From: Acidobacteriaceae bacterium
GTDB lineage: Bacteria; Acidobacteriota; Terriglobia; Terriglobales; Acidobacteriaceae
Direction of reading: 5' to 3'
DNA: 17,636 bases
NCBI GenBank assembly: GCA_003165095.1
Contig: PLSH01000083.1
Span: 1-17,636 of the forward strand
Both the position numbers and the translations under genes were made by a program. Below, piece after piece: positions 1-7,846 of the stretch. The stretch's first letter is position 1; each line of letters opens with the position of its first letter. A model generated the notes under the pieces. The model was given only the letters and a program-made list of their open reading frames with translations, ran no database searches and was not told the origin of the DNA.

Positions 1-402
1 ATTGAGAAGATGCACATGACGGCCACGCTGACCAAGTGGTACGAAGAGCACGGCCGCCACGAGATCTTCGCCGGCGGCAAAAAGGTGGGCATGACCCATG
101 TGGGCCACAACCTGAACCTGAACATGGAGCATGTAAACGCTGAAGCCAACCATACGCTGGACGAGCTAGGCATCGCCAAGAACTCTCGCGAAGAGAAGCT
201 CCGCGCCCGCGCTGTAACCACCGCGGACAAGCTCAAGGCGGACGCCGAAAACGCGCAGATGGCCAAGCTCTATCGCGAGCATGTCCTGGGCGAAAAGCCG
301 GTCGAGGGTTTGGTTTCGCTCGACTCCATCAGGCCCGCCTCAAACAACGCCGCGTCGCCCATCAACAGGCGGCAGGAAGCCGAGCCGGTCGCTGGAGATT
401 GA
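1..402 (+). CDS. C-terminal part of an unrecognised protein (5' end outside window)
   Basis: An open frame runs from the first base to a TGA at 400-402, so the gene starts upstream of the window and only about 133 residues are visible. The visible part is charged and probably helical, with a His/Asn-rich stretch (VGHNLNLNMEH, residues about 35-45 of the visible part) followed by an Ala/Lys/Glu-rich segment that could form a coiled coil. The last 25 residues look disordered. There is no signal peptide, membrane segment or catalytic motif that I recognise, and I cannot assign a family. Codon use is ordinary for a GC-rich genome, and the gene is closed by the strong hairpin at 429-471. Internal ATGs at 10 and 16 are possible starts but carry no ribosome binding site. 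That it is a real gene is likely; its function is unknown. Confidence 0.6.
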   Translation: MEKMHMTATLTKWYEEHGRHEIFAGGKKVGMTHVGHNLNLNMEHVNAEANHTLDELGIAKNSREEKLRARAVTTADKLKADAENAQMAKLYREHVLGEKPVEGLVSLDSIRPASNNAASPINRRQEAEPVAGD

Positions 403-428
403 TCTGGCTAAGCTTAATTTAGGGTTTC

Positions 429-471
429 AAACAACAAAGGCCGTTCCCGATGGGAACGGCCTTTGTTGTTT
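429..471. terminator. Perfect bidirectional intrinsic terminator
   Basis: A perfect 20-bp inverted repeat with a 3-nt loop (GAT). The left arm (429-448) begins AAACAACAAAGG and the right arm (452-471) ends CCTTTGTTGTTT. Each transcript therefore ends in a GC-rich stem followed by a U-rich tail (UUUGUUGUUU). It lies 27 bp after the stop of the + strand gene and 94 bp after the stop of the minus-strand vapC-like gene, so it can serve both convergent units. Confidence 0.88.
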
Positions 472-564
472 GCATCGCGCAGAATTCTAAAAGACGCGGA
501 TTGAGTCACCCCTGAGTGGCCCATGATTACCATTAGACCGAAGATAGACCGGGGAACGCACGAA

Positions 565-972
565 CTACCAGACTTCCAGCCTGAAATTCCGATACTCGCG
601 GATCAACTCGAAATCCGCGCGGTTGGACGTGATCAATCGTGCGCCATGGGACCGCGCCGTCAGCGCAATCAGCACATCGAAGTGCAATTCACGCAGCTTG
701 CGCGACTCGAAACCCTGGCCGTCCCTTATCTTGGCAAGGATTACGCCGGATTCAAGCCAGTTGTTCGCGGTCGGCGTGAGGATAGCATGGTTCTTTTCCA
801 TCTCGCTGACGAGTTTGGCTTCCTTTGGGTCAACGGCTCCCCTGCGTAGCTCGGCGATCACGACCGAAGAGTTCCTCACCGGCAGATCCAGACTCCCGAT
901 GCGCAACGCGTGACGGTTCGTACGGAGCTGGTCGATTAAAACCGATGTATCGAAGACTGCGAATTCACTCAT
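565..972 (-). CDS. vapC: PIN-domain toxin of a VapBC-type toxin-antitoxin pair
   Basis: This 135-residue single-domain protein matches the usual length of VapC toxins, which are Mg-dependent RNases that cut tRNA or rRNA. The acidic PIN residues are visible: D8 in FDTSVLID, E41 in AELRRG, D99 in HFDVLIALTA, and the SNRADF motif with N117 and D120 near the C-terminus. The ATG (970-972) lies inside the end of the antitoxin gene, and the two frames overlap by 8 nt, a typical coupled toxin-antitoxin arrangement. Transcription ends towards the hairpin at 429-471. All expected active-site acids are present, so the toxin looks functional. The family call is firm; the exact RNA target cannot be inferred. 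Confidence 0.9.
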   Translation of the reverse strand: MSEFAVFDTSVLIDQLRTNRHALRIGSLDLPVRNSSVVIAELRRGAVDPKEAKLVSEMEKNHAILTPTANNWLESGVILAKIRDGQGFESRKLRELHFDVLIALTARSHGARLITSNRADFELIREYRNFRLEVW

Positions 973-1153
973 CGCTTCCGGCGAACTTCATCTTACCGCC
1001 GTTCTTGATCATGAGTTCCTTGAATCGCTTGAGCCCGATAGCTTCTTTCAGCGCCAGATGCACGGCCTCAGTGCGGGATTTGACTCCCAGCACGCGCACC
1101 GCTTCATCCGCCAGCTTGGTGTCCAGCCGAATCGAGGTCAGTGTGACAGGCAT
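965..1153 (-). CDS. vapB: VapB-type antitoxin (ribbon-helix-helix-like)
   Basis: A 62-residue protein directly upstream of and overlapping the PIN toxin gene. The N-terminal strand (TLTSIRLDTKLADEAVRVLG) followed by a helix with SRTEAVHLALKEAI is typical of VapB antitoxins that dimerise through a ribbon-helix-helix fold and bind their own promoter. The C-terminal 20 residues (Lys-rich, ending FAGSDE) would be the toxin-binding tail. The ATG at 1151-1153 is supported by a strong Shine-Dalgarno sequence, CAAAGGAG at 1159-1166, with 5 nt spacing. The gene sits immediately behind a consensus-like promoter and a palindrome, consistent with autoregulation by the VapBC complex. Confidence 0.87.
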   Translation of the reverse strand: MPVTLTSIRLDTKLADEAVRVLGVKSRTEAVHLALKEAIGLKRFKELMIKNGGKMKFAGSDE

Positions 1154-1167
1154 GGCTGCTCCTTTGA

Positions 1168-1205
1168 TATATACAGATTATGCATCTTGTATATACACCT
1201 GTCAA
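1168..1205 (-). promoter_or_regulatory. vapBC promoter with palindromic operator
   Basis: On the minus strand a perfect -35 box TTGACA (1205-1200) is followed after 17 bp by CATAAT (1182-1177), one base from the sigma-70 consensus. The -10 box lies inside an inverted repeat of TATATACA (1168-1175) and TGTATATA (1188-1195), centred on the palindrome ATGCAT (1180-1185). A repressor bound to these arms would cover the -10 region, the usual layout for antitoxin autoregulation. Confidence 0.75.
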
Positions 1206-1242
1206 AGTGTTTCGAAACACTCCCATACCGGGCCGCACACGC

Positions 1243-1969
1243 TTATCCAGCGATCAGGATCTTTCCGATCCACTTGCAGGCTTCCCTTCCGGCCACCAGG
1301 GTGGACATCGCTGTCTGGATGAAGAAGTAATACAGAGAAATCGAGGTGCCGCAATAACAATCGACAAAATAAGCGACGGGAAACAGAAGAACAAAATTGG
1401 TGTAGGTGCAAAAAACCCACCACCAGGAGCAAACTTTTGGTGAACATTCCGCGCTTTCCACGAGCGCCAATGGTCACGCCCATCTTCACCTCGTAAATGC
1501 CCTGCAGGCTGAGCAAATGCCGCAGCACCAGCTCCGCGCTGATGGACAGGATGGCAACAAACAAGATAAGCCGAAGGTTCGAGGGCTCCAGGGAAGCAAG
1601 GCTCGAGGCGAAAGCCAGGTTGAAAAGCGGGTGATTCACCAGGTGAGCCGTATAATCCATCTCCTTCCCGAATTTCGAGAAGGTCCCGGTGATTCGCGCC
1701 ACCTCCCCGTCACTGCAATCCAACACGTACCAAAGGTGCAGGAAGAGCAGGCCGTAAACCTTGAGCCACAGCTGAGGCCCTGCAAAGAGGATGGCGCCGA
1801 TCACCCCGGCCGCGATCATGAGAACGGTGACTGTGTTCGGGACGATCCCGGCCTTGACAAAAATCCTGGTGAAGAGCGGGGAGATCAGGTAGGCATAATG
1901 ATCGATCAACGACGGGCACCACCGGTCATGGGGCTGGTAATGGCGCCGTATCTCTTTGTAGGAGGCCAT
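1243..1969 (-). pseudogene. CDP-alcohol phosphotransferase family protein, frameshifted
   Basis: A multi-pass membrane protein of the CDP-alcohol phosphatidyltransferase family, which moves a phospho-alcohol from a CDP carrier to an acceptor alcohol. The signature is clear at residues 84-109: D84, D87-G88, A91-R92, G101 and D105, but the last conserved Asp is His (H109). The frame is good from ATG 1969 (ribosome site AAGGA just upstream) to about residue 186. There, at the A6 run 1410-1415 (T6 in the coding strand), the coding sense moves into the next frame, which continues as a hydrophobic tail (TNFVLLFPVAYFVD... GKILIAG) and stops at 1243. Removing one T restores a protein of about 242 residues, normal for the family. 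Without correction the original frame becomes Arg/His-rich and runs to 1202 over the vapB -35 box, which argues that this end is false. It may be a real mutation or a base-calling error. Confidence 0.8.
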
Positions 1970-2067
1970 CGTGATTCCTTCTGGATGCTTGCCGGTCCAA
2001 GGCGCAGGTTGGAGGTTGCGCGCTCGTTCGATGAATCAGCGGATCCGCGAGCGGCAGACTTCCCGGC

Positions 2068-3663
2068 TCAACTCCACGCCGCGGGAAGAAGCGACCTGAA
2101 CTGCTCCAGCATCCGTTTGCGCTGCGCCCCAAGGATGATGAAGGCGAAGCCAAGAAACGCGGCTGCTTCTGCAAGAGCCACTGCGCAATGCGTTTCAATG
2201 CCGGAGCCCGACCCGGGCAAGAGCAGAGAGACGGCAAATAGGACCATGCCGAATGCCAGCAGCAATCCATGCTTCCATGTATAGGGGAAGGTCCGCAGAA
2301 GCAAATAGTTGGCAATCACGTTGGCCCCGTTTCCCATCACCATCACCGCCGCCTTGGCCGCGGCGATCCCCAGCAATCCATACTTACCCACCAGCATGAA
2401 ACTGAGCGCGATGTAGGCCACCAGCAACAGCATGTTGATGAGCAGCGAAAGGCGGGAATGCCTGGTCATCCTCAGGACAGCTCCGGCAGGTCCTGTAACG
2501 GCATCGACCACACACCCGAGAGCAAGAATCAGTAACGCCGTCCTGCCGCGCAGCGCAAACGCGTTTCCAAAGAGAGACAGGATGTAACCCGACATTTCGA
2601 GCAGGATCAACGTAAGCGGAATCATGAAGACAACGATGATCAGGTTGATGCTGCGGTAGGCATCACGCAGCTCATCGAGCCTTTCCTCGCTGTAGAGCTT
2701 GGATATATACGGCCAGAAGGCGATGAAGGGAGAGACAAACACCGAATTGAGCGAGGCCACGCTCTCCGCCACTCCGTAGATTCCAACGCACTCGAGCGGC
2801 AGCATCGCGCCCAGGATGGCCTTGTCCAGGAATGGATAGAGGGTGTCGACAATGCTGATCCCGAACATGGGCAGCGCGGTCATCAAAATCATTCTTCCAC
2901 TCAGCCGCGTCTCCCGCCCCGTAACGCTGCCCTGCCCCAACAACTTGAGATAGTTCTCGCGGATGCCACGGTATCGCAACAGAAGCGTGATGCAACTCTC
3001 GGCGGCCACGGCACAAAACAGGAGGATCCACCATGCGCGTGGAAGCAGGAAGATGGGAAGACAGAAAAAGACTCGGAGGATGGTGCGAATTACGTTGAAG
3101 TAGCCTGCCGCCGAAGCATCCTTCATGCCGAGGAAAACAGAATCAAGGAGCCTTCCGAGAGAGAAAACCAGGATGGAAAAAGCAAATGGCACGCGCGCGC
3201 TCGAGGGCAGGCCGGCCCATATGAAGGCTCGGCCTCCACCGGCAAGGAGAGCCAACGCAGAGATGGATGAGATCGCTCCGGCGGTAAGAAGGCTGACGCG
3301 CACCACCTTGCGCCTCGAACCGCCGTCGCGCTCATAGCGGGGCAAGTAATAGACAAGGGTTCCTTCGAGGCCGGGCACGGTGAGGATGGACAGGATGCCG
3401 AGCCAGGAGACGAAGAGCGTGTATCCTCCTAATCCGGCGGCGCCGCAGGTGCGGGATAGGAAGGCCTGAAGAAAGAAGCCTGCCACTATCCCCAGGACCT
3501 GAAAGAGGAACACCATCCCGGAAGATCGAAACAGATTGCCGGCGATGCTCACGCTTCCCGCGCCGTTCATGTGTTCCAATGACGATTGCGCGCTTGCCAT
3601 GCTGCCAGGCCTTCCGTGGGAGAGTGCGGTCGATTTTTTTGCGTGAGCCGGCATTTTCAGCAT
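2068..3663 (-). CDS. Wzx-type polysaccharide flippase (MOP superfamily)
   Basis: A 531-residue, very hydrophobic protein with about 12-14 predicted membrane helices. It begins with the segment SIAGNLFRSSGMVFLFQVLG and the G-LGGYTLF loop typical of O-antigen/exopolysaccharide flippases of the MOP (MATE-like) superfamily. It would move lipid-linked repeat units, or decorated intermediates, from the cytoplasmic to the outer face of the inner membrane. Length and helix number fit an intact gene. The ATG at 3663 lacks a clear ribosome site; the ATG at 3600 (MASAQSS) has GGAAGG 9 nt upstream and is a good alternative, which would drop 21 polar residues. It lies between the nucleotidyltransferase and the CDP-alcohol phosphotransferase, so its cargo may carry the CDP-derived group. 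The individual substrate cannot be read from sequence. Confidence 0.85.
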   Translation of the reverse strand: MLKMPAHAKKSTALSHGRPGSMASAQSSLEHMNGAGSVSIAGNLFRSSGMVFLFQVLGIVAGFFLQAFLSRTCGAAGLGGYTLFVSWLGILSILTVPGLEGTLVYYLPRYERDGGSRRKVVRVSLLTAGAISSISALALLAGGGRAFIWAGLPSSARVPFAFSILVFSLGRLLDSVFLGMKDASAAGYFNVIRTILRVFFCLPIFLLPRAWWILLFCAVAAESCITLLLRYRGIRENYLKLLGQGSVTGRETRLSGRMILMTALPMFGISIVDTLYPFLDKAILGAMLPLECVGIYGVAESVASLNSVFVSPFIAFWPYISKLYSEERLDELRDAYRSINLIIVVFMIPLTLILLEMSGYILSLFGNAFALRGRTALLILALGCVVDAVTGPAGAVLRMTRHSRLSLLINMLLLVAYIALSFMLVGKYGLLGIAAAKAAVMVMGNGANVIANYLLLRTFPYTWKHGLLLAFGMVLFAVSLLLPGSGSGIETHCAVALAEAAAFLGFAFIILGAQRKRMLEQFRSLLPAAWS

Positions 3664-3754
3664 GGGCAGCTTAATTGCGATGGGGTCAGCCGGGATGCAA
3701 AGGGATGGCTCGCCTGAGGGGCGCGCAAACGCAGGAACACCAGAGGTTCCCGAG

Positions 3755-3785
3755 CACCCTCGCGGCGACCGGCAAGCCGCGGGTG
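3755..3785. repeat. GC-rich inverted repeat after the nucleotidyltransferase gene
   Basis: The arms CACC(ct)CGCGGC (3755-3766) and GCCGCGGGTG (3776-3785) pair over 10 bp with a 2-nt bulge and a 9-nt loop. It starts 2 nt beyond the stop codon of the nucleotidyltransferase on the minus strand. No T tract follows, so it is at most a weak terminator or an mRNA 3'-end stabiliser inside the operon. Confidence 0.45.
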
Positions 3786-3786
3786 T

Positions 3787-4584
3787 TCACGACCAGACCG
3801 GGCTCTCCGCTACGGGAGCCGGCGGGGCGATGAAGGGCTGGAGCGCTTCGCCGGGCGCAGTACGTCGAATGTCCCCGGTCGCGAACCATCGCTCAATCCG
3901 GTTCACGTCTTCAATGTAGTCTGCCTCGGCCCAGAAGAGCCCGCTGACGTCCGCGACGCGTATCTTCATCCTGTACTGGTCGTGAATCGCAAACAAGGCC
4001 TCTTCCCACCACATGCCGTATCTCTCTTCGCGTTCCACAAGGCTCTGAACCCTGCTCAGGTAGATGGGCACGAAGTCCTTGCGGAGCTTCACAATGCCCA
4101 CGTACTCTCCGCTGGTCTGCTCGTCGGTCAACTCCTTGCCCTGGCCGACGACATAGCCGTCCTGAACTTTGAGGCGGTAGTCGGCGAGTTTAATGACCGA
4201 GGTGTCGATCAGCATGGTCGCGTGCTCGCGCGCGTCGAGCGCTGCACGGAGAACGCCGGGCTCATAGATCACGTCGCCGTTGAAGATGAGCAGGTCATCG
4301 TAAAGGTCGGCGTACCGCTGCGCAAACCAGAATGACCCCAAACTGTTGGTCACTCTGAAAAACGGGTTCAGGACGCAGGTAGCTGCGCCTTCGATCTCTT
4401 CCCTGACCAGGGCGGCGCGATAGCCAGCAACCACGACAATCTCGCTCACCTCCTGCTCGCGCAGCATTCTTAGGTTACGGGACAAAATCGTCTCACCGCC
4501 GAAAGTGAGCAGGCACTTGGGCAGATGCTTGACCTGCTTATTGAGCCGTGAGCCGACCCCTGCAACCATGATGATGGCTTTCAC
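3787..4584 (-). CDS. LicC/PntC-like sugar-phosphate/phosphocholine-type nucleotidyltransferase
   Basis: A 265-residue nucleotidyltransferase of the NTP_transferase (GT-A-like) fold, closest in look to LicC (CTP:phosphocholine) and PntC (aminoalkylphosphonate) cytidylyltransferases. The nucleotide-binding N-terminus is complete: MKAIIMVAGVGSRL, then K23 in HLPKCLLTFGG. NPFFRVTNSLGSFW (73-86), FNGD (101-104, metal-binding Asp), EYVGIVKL (160-167), MWWEEALF (191-198) and the final EADYIEDVNRIERW (220-233) follow the LicC/PntC order. The expected reaction is CTP + phospho-alcohol or phosphonate to CDP-alcohol + PPi in the cytoplasm. The start is a GTG overlapping the stop of the class V aminotransferase by 4 nt (GTGA, 4581-4584), so the two are translationally coupled. 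The gene looks intact. Base preference for CTP and the alcohol used are inferred from neighbours. Confidence 0.82.
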   Translation of the reverse strand: MKAIIMVAGVGSRLNKQVKHLPKCLLTFGGETILSRNLRMLREQEVSEIVVVAGYRAALVREEIEGAATCVLNPFFRVTNSLGSFWFAQRYADLYDDLLIFNGDVIYEPGVLRAALDAREHATMLIDTSVIKLADYRLKVQDGYVVGQGKELTDEQTSGEYVGIVKLRKDFVPIYLSRVQSLVEREERYGMWWEEALFAIHDQYRMKIRVADVSGLFWAEADYIEDVNRIERWFATGDIRRTAPGEALQPFIAPPAPVAESPVWS

Positions 4585-5669
4585 TGTAACTTTCCTCCTG
4601 TCCGGACCTCTTTAACCGCTTCAAAAAGCCGAAGCGCAACCTGGCCCATTAATTCCCGGGTTACATTGCCCATATGAGACACGCGAATGTATTGGTCCTT
4701 CCGAGAGGTAGTAGCGGGCGCGAACCACCAGTCGTATCTCTCTCTCATGAACGCGATGACCGCGCCGGCAGAGACGCCGTCAGGCAGCGTGACGGCCGTA
4801 AGCGCGCTGCTGGGACACTGCGCAAACAGCCCGAACTCCGGCGAACTCTTGAGTAGCTGCCTGCGAAACGAGCCAGCCAGGTCTGCGTGCCGCTTGATCC
4901 ACCGATCCAGGCCCATGCTCTTGATCTGTTTCATTCGCTCTTCAACCTGGAGGATCGAGACCATGGCCGGTGTGAAGGGAGTCATGCCTCGAAGCAGGTT
5001 CCCGAGGTAGGCCGGAGCGTCGAAGTAATACCGGGGCCGCTTCACCCGGGACATGCGCTCGAGAGCCTGGTCGCGGAAAGCGATATAACCCAATCCGGGC
5101 AGCAGGGCGAGGGCTTTTTGCGTGCTGATCATGGCACAGTCGACATTCCAATCATCCATCTGGAAGGGATCGGCGCCGATGGCGCTCACGGCGTCGACGA
5201 TAAAGAGGGCTCCCCGAGCTCGAACCATGGCGCCGAGCTCCTGAATGTCGTATAAGAAACCGGTGGATGTTTCATGCATGTTCACCAGAACCGCGTCCAC
5301 GCGGTCTTTAAGCAAATCGCTGAGTGCATTCATGTCCGGACGCCTTCCCAACGGTGTCTTGAGCTGGGAGACTTCGACGCCGAAGGCTTCGCACATGTCA
5401 ACCCACTTCTGGCCGAATGCTCCGCCGTTGATGACCACCACGGCGTCGCCGGGATCGAGGAGATTGGTGAGGGCCATCTCCATCAGCCCGGTTCCGCTTG
5501 CGGTTACAGGCAACGGCAGGCTCGCGGTCTGAAACAGTTATTTGACATCTTCACTGACGCTCTTGACCGTTTCCGCGAAACCGGACCCTCTGAAGTAGGG
5601 CAAGCTCGGTCGAGCCGCAATGCGGCATATACTTTCTTCCATCTCTACGGGGCCGGGCGCAAACAGCAT
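4581..5669 (-). pseudogene. Class V aminotransferase (AGXT/PhnW-like) interrupted by an in-frame TAA
   Basis: Read through one stop, this is a full-length (362-residue) PLP aminotransferase of the alanine-glyoxylate / serine-pyruvate / 2-aminoethylphosphonate transaminase group. ATG 5669 has GGAGGA 6 nt upstream and opens with LFAPGPVEMEE, the family's typical N-terminal PGP motif. The same frame then meets TAA at codon 44 (5538-5540) and continues without shift into LFQTAS, TASGTGLMEMAL (SGTG 58-61), NMHETSTG, FIVDAVSA (D159) and ISTQKAL (PLP lysine K185). CAA in place of TAA (Gln44) would repair it. A TTG at 5513 gives an open frame, but it would lack the first 52 residues, part of the active site. 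The overlap with the nucleotidyltransferase suggests that its amino product is then CTP-activated. Either a nonsense mutation or a sequencing error. Confidence 0.85.
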
Positions 5670-5816
5670 TTCCAGTCCTCCAGACATCAGTCGTGCTGTA
5701 TTTGGTTGGCAAGCGGCCGCGCGCTTGCCGAAAAATATCCAGACTCCGATTACGGACGATTTGAATCGCGCCTGGAGCGCCCGCGGAGTAAAAACTGCTC
5801 CTGGCTCGATGGCTTT

Positions 5817-7724
5817 TCAATTGCCTGCATTGGGAAGCGCTACGCTGACCGGGGCAACGAGCGGTTCCTTCACGGCACTTGCCGGAATACCGCGATCGTC
5901 CCAGGAGGTAGACCACTGGTATTGAGGAACAATTTCCTTGACCCTCAAGCGGATGCGGACAGGGTCGGAGGTGGCGCATTCCGCGCGCAAAGCCTTCAAT
6001 TGATCTTGCAATTCAGTCCAGGACGTGACCGGGCTCTTCGCCCTGAGTACCCGCTCGGTACTGGTGCTCATGCGCTGCTCGAATTTATAAAAGAGCTCCT
6101 CGAAGAGCTTTTCTCCCGGCCGAAGCCCGGTATAGACGATCCTGACCTGATCCTGGGGAATGCCGGAAAGGCGTATCAGCGTCTTCGCCAAATCGAGAAT
6201 ACGCACCGGCTCGCCCATGTCGAGCACCAGGATGTCGCCCTGGCCGCCGATGGAAAAAGCCTCCAGCACCAGCGAAACCGCCTCCGGAATAGTCATGAAA
6301 TAGCGCGTGATCTCAGGGTGAGTAACGGTGATGCGGTGATTCATTTTGATTTGCTGCTGGAACAGCGGGATGACGCTGCCCTGCGAGCCGAGCACGTTGC
6401 CGAAGCGAACGCACAGAGAGCGCATGCCGGATGCCGGCCGGGCAGCCACGATCAGTTCACCGATGCGCTTGGTGCAGCCCATGAAACTGGTCGGGCCGAC
6501 GGCCTTGTCGGAGGAAATCAGCAGGAAGTCTTCGCAACCGGAAGCGTCGGCGATCTCCATCAGCCCGAGCAAACCGAAGACATTGTTCTTGACCGCCTCC
6601 TCGAGGTTCTCTTCCATGAGCGGAACGTGCTTGTAGGCTGCGGCATGAAAGATGACGCGCACATCGTGCGCCTCGATCAGGCCGCGCATCCGGGAGTGAT
6701 CCGTAATGTCCGCGACGCAATATGCTGTTTCCACCTGCGATTGCCGGTGAGCCAATTGCAGATAAAACAGCGGGGTCTCGGCCTGATCGACGCAGACCAG
6801 CCGGGAAGGCCCGTAGCGAAGCAGTTGATTGCACAATTCCGCGCCGATCGAACCGGCAGCGCCCGTCACCATGACATTTCGCCCGGATATCCGGTGCCGA
6901 ACTGATTCCAGGTTGAGTTTTACCGGCTGCCGTCCCAGCAGGTCTTCGGGGTTGACTTCTCGCAGTTGCCCGACGCTTACCTTCCCGTCAAGCAAATCCG
7001 CCAGGCCGGGAATGGTGCGGAATCGCAATCCCGTGCCCTGGCAGCTTTCGGTGATGCGCCGCATCTCGGTGCGCGTCGCCGAGGGGATGGCAATCATCAG
7101 TTCAGAGGGATGGTAGCGGCGCACGATCTGCCCGAGGTCGTCGACGCCGCCCGCCACCGGAACTCCGCGCAGCTTCACACCTTTCTTCGCGGGATCGTCG
7201 TCCACCAGGGCGTAGGGGGTGTAACCGCTGTGCGCTAGCTCCTGCAGCAGCAGCGCGGCGCCGGCGCCGGCGCCGATCACCACCACTGCCTTGTTCGTGG
7301 CCTGGCCGGCTTGCTGCTGTACTTTTTGCATGAACGCGCGCGACAACATTCTCGTTCCACCCAGCGCAACTCCGGAGAGAATGCCTTCTATGACATAAAA
7401 GGAGATGGGAATCGAATTCGCGCCCGCAATCCAGCGGCTCACGATCCAGCGTTCCGCAACCAGGAAGACCAGGGAGCCGGCAGAGACGGCCTTGGCGATG
7501 TCCATGGCATCGCTGATTCCGGTGTAGCGCCAGTAGCCGTGAAAGAGATTGAAACGGGCCAGGGCGCCGAGACGCGCCAGCGCGAGCAGGGGAAGCGCCG
7601 ATAGAAACAAGCCCGGGTGCGGAAATGCGAAGTCGAACCGCAACAGCCACGCCAGCGCTGCCGAAGCGACGATCAGTAGCAGTTGGAGCAACGCAATCCA
7701 TATTGAACGGCTTCTAAGGAACAC
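5817..7724 (-). CDS. FlaA1/CapD-type nucleotide-sugar epimerase/4,6-dehydratase (membrane-anchored)
   Basis: A complete 635-residue protein of the PglF/WbpM/CapD group. Four hydrophobic segments in the first 130 residues anchor it in the inner membrane. A first Rossmann-like domain starts at AVVVIGAGAGAALLL (146-160), and the catalytic SDR domain starts at VMVTGAAGSIGAEL (284-297). The catalytic region has ISSDKAVGPTSFMGCTKR (403-420), where the classical Tyr of YxxxK is Met (M415, K419), normal in large members of this group. It converts UDP-HexNAc to a 4-keto-6-deoxy or epimerised sugar, the entry to sugars such as QuiNAc, FucNAc or bacillosamine. The DegT aminotransferase upstream would be a natural next step (4-amino sugar). 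The start is GTG at 7724 (MFLRSRS); the nearby ATG is out of frame. The C-terminal 25 residues are low complexity. Confidence 0.9.
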   Translation of the reverse strand: MFLRSRSIWIALLQLLLIVASAALAWLLRFDFAFPHPGLFLSALPLLALARLGALARFNLFHGYWRYTGISDAMDIAKAVSAGSLVFLVAERWIVSRWIAGANSIPISFYVIEGILSGVALGGTRMLSRAFMQKVQQQAGQATNKAVVVIGAGAGAALLLQELAHSGYTPYALVDDDPAKKGVKLRGVPVAGGVDDLGQIVRRYHPSELMIAIPSATRTEMRRITESCQGTGLRFRTIPGLADLLDGKVSVGQLREVNPEDLLGRQPVKLNLESVRHRISGRNVMVTGAAGSIGAELCNQLLRYGPSRLVCVDQAETPLFYLQLAHRQSQVETAYCVADITDHSRMRGLIEAHDVRVIFHAAAYKHVPLMEENLEEAVKNNVFGLLGLMEIADASGCEDFLLISSDKAVGPTSFMGCTKRIGELIVAARPASGMRSLCVRFGNVLGSQGSVIPLFQQQIKMNHRITVTHPEITRYFMTIPEAVSLVLEAFSIGGQGDILVLDMGEPVRILDLAKTLIRLSGIPQDQVRIVYTGLRPGEKLFEELFYKFEQRMSTSTERVLRAKSPVTSWTELQDQLKALRAECATSDPVRIRLRVKEIVPQYQWSTSWDDRGIPASAVKEPLVAPVSVALPNAGN

Positions 7725-7779
7725 TGACTTCTTCTTTCCTGGACATGAAATTTCGAGCCGGGACGGGAACCTGTCTCGC

Positions 7780-7801
7780 TCAGGCGGTCATCGCCGCCTG
7801 A
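7780..7801. repeat. Perfect 8-bp hairpin between DegT and epimerase genes
   Basis: TCAGGCGG (7780-7787) and CCGCCTGA (7794-7801) are perfect inverted arms around a 6-nt loop. The hairpin lies in the 120-nt gap between the DegT gene and the GTG start of the epimerase. No T tract follows on either strand, so it is more likely an intercistronic processing or stability element than an intrinsic terminator. Confidence 0.45.
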
Positions 7802-7846
7802 ATGCCGGGTTTGAACTGAACTCAAGAATGGGGCGAAGGAGCTAGC

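Noticed and set aside
1406..2284. 292-residue + strand open frame opposite the phosphotransferase and flippase
   Set aside because: Low-complexity, charged and motif-free, running antisense to a clear CDP-alcohol phosphotransferase signature.
5274..6905. 543-residue + strand open frame opposite the aminotransferase and epimerase genes
   Set aside because: It covers two genes with strong motifs on the other strand and has no recognisable domain; it is the antisense frame of the epimerase.
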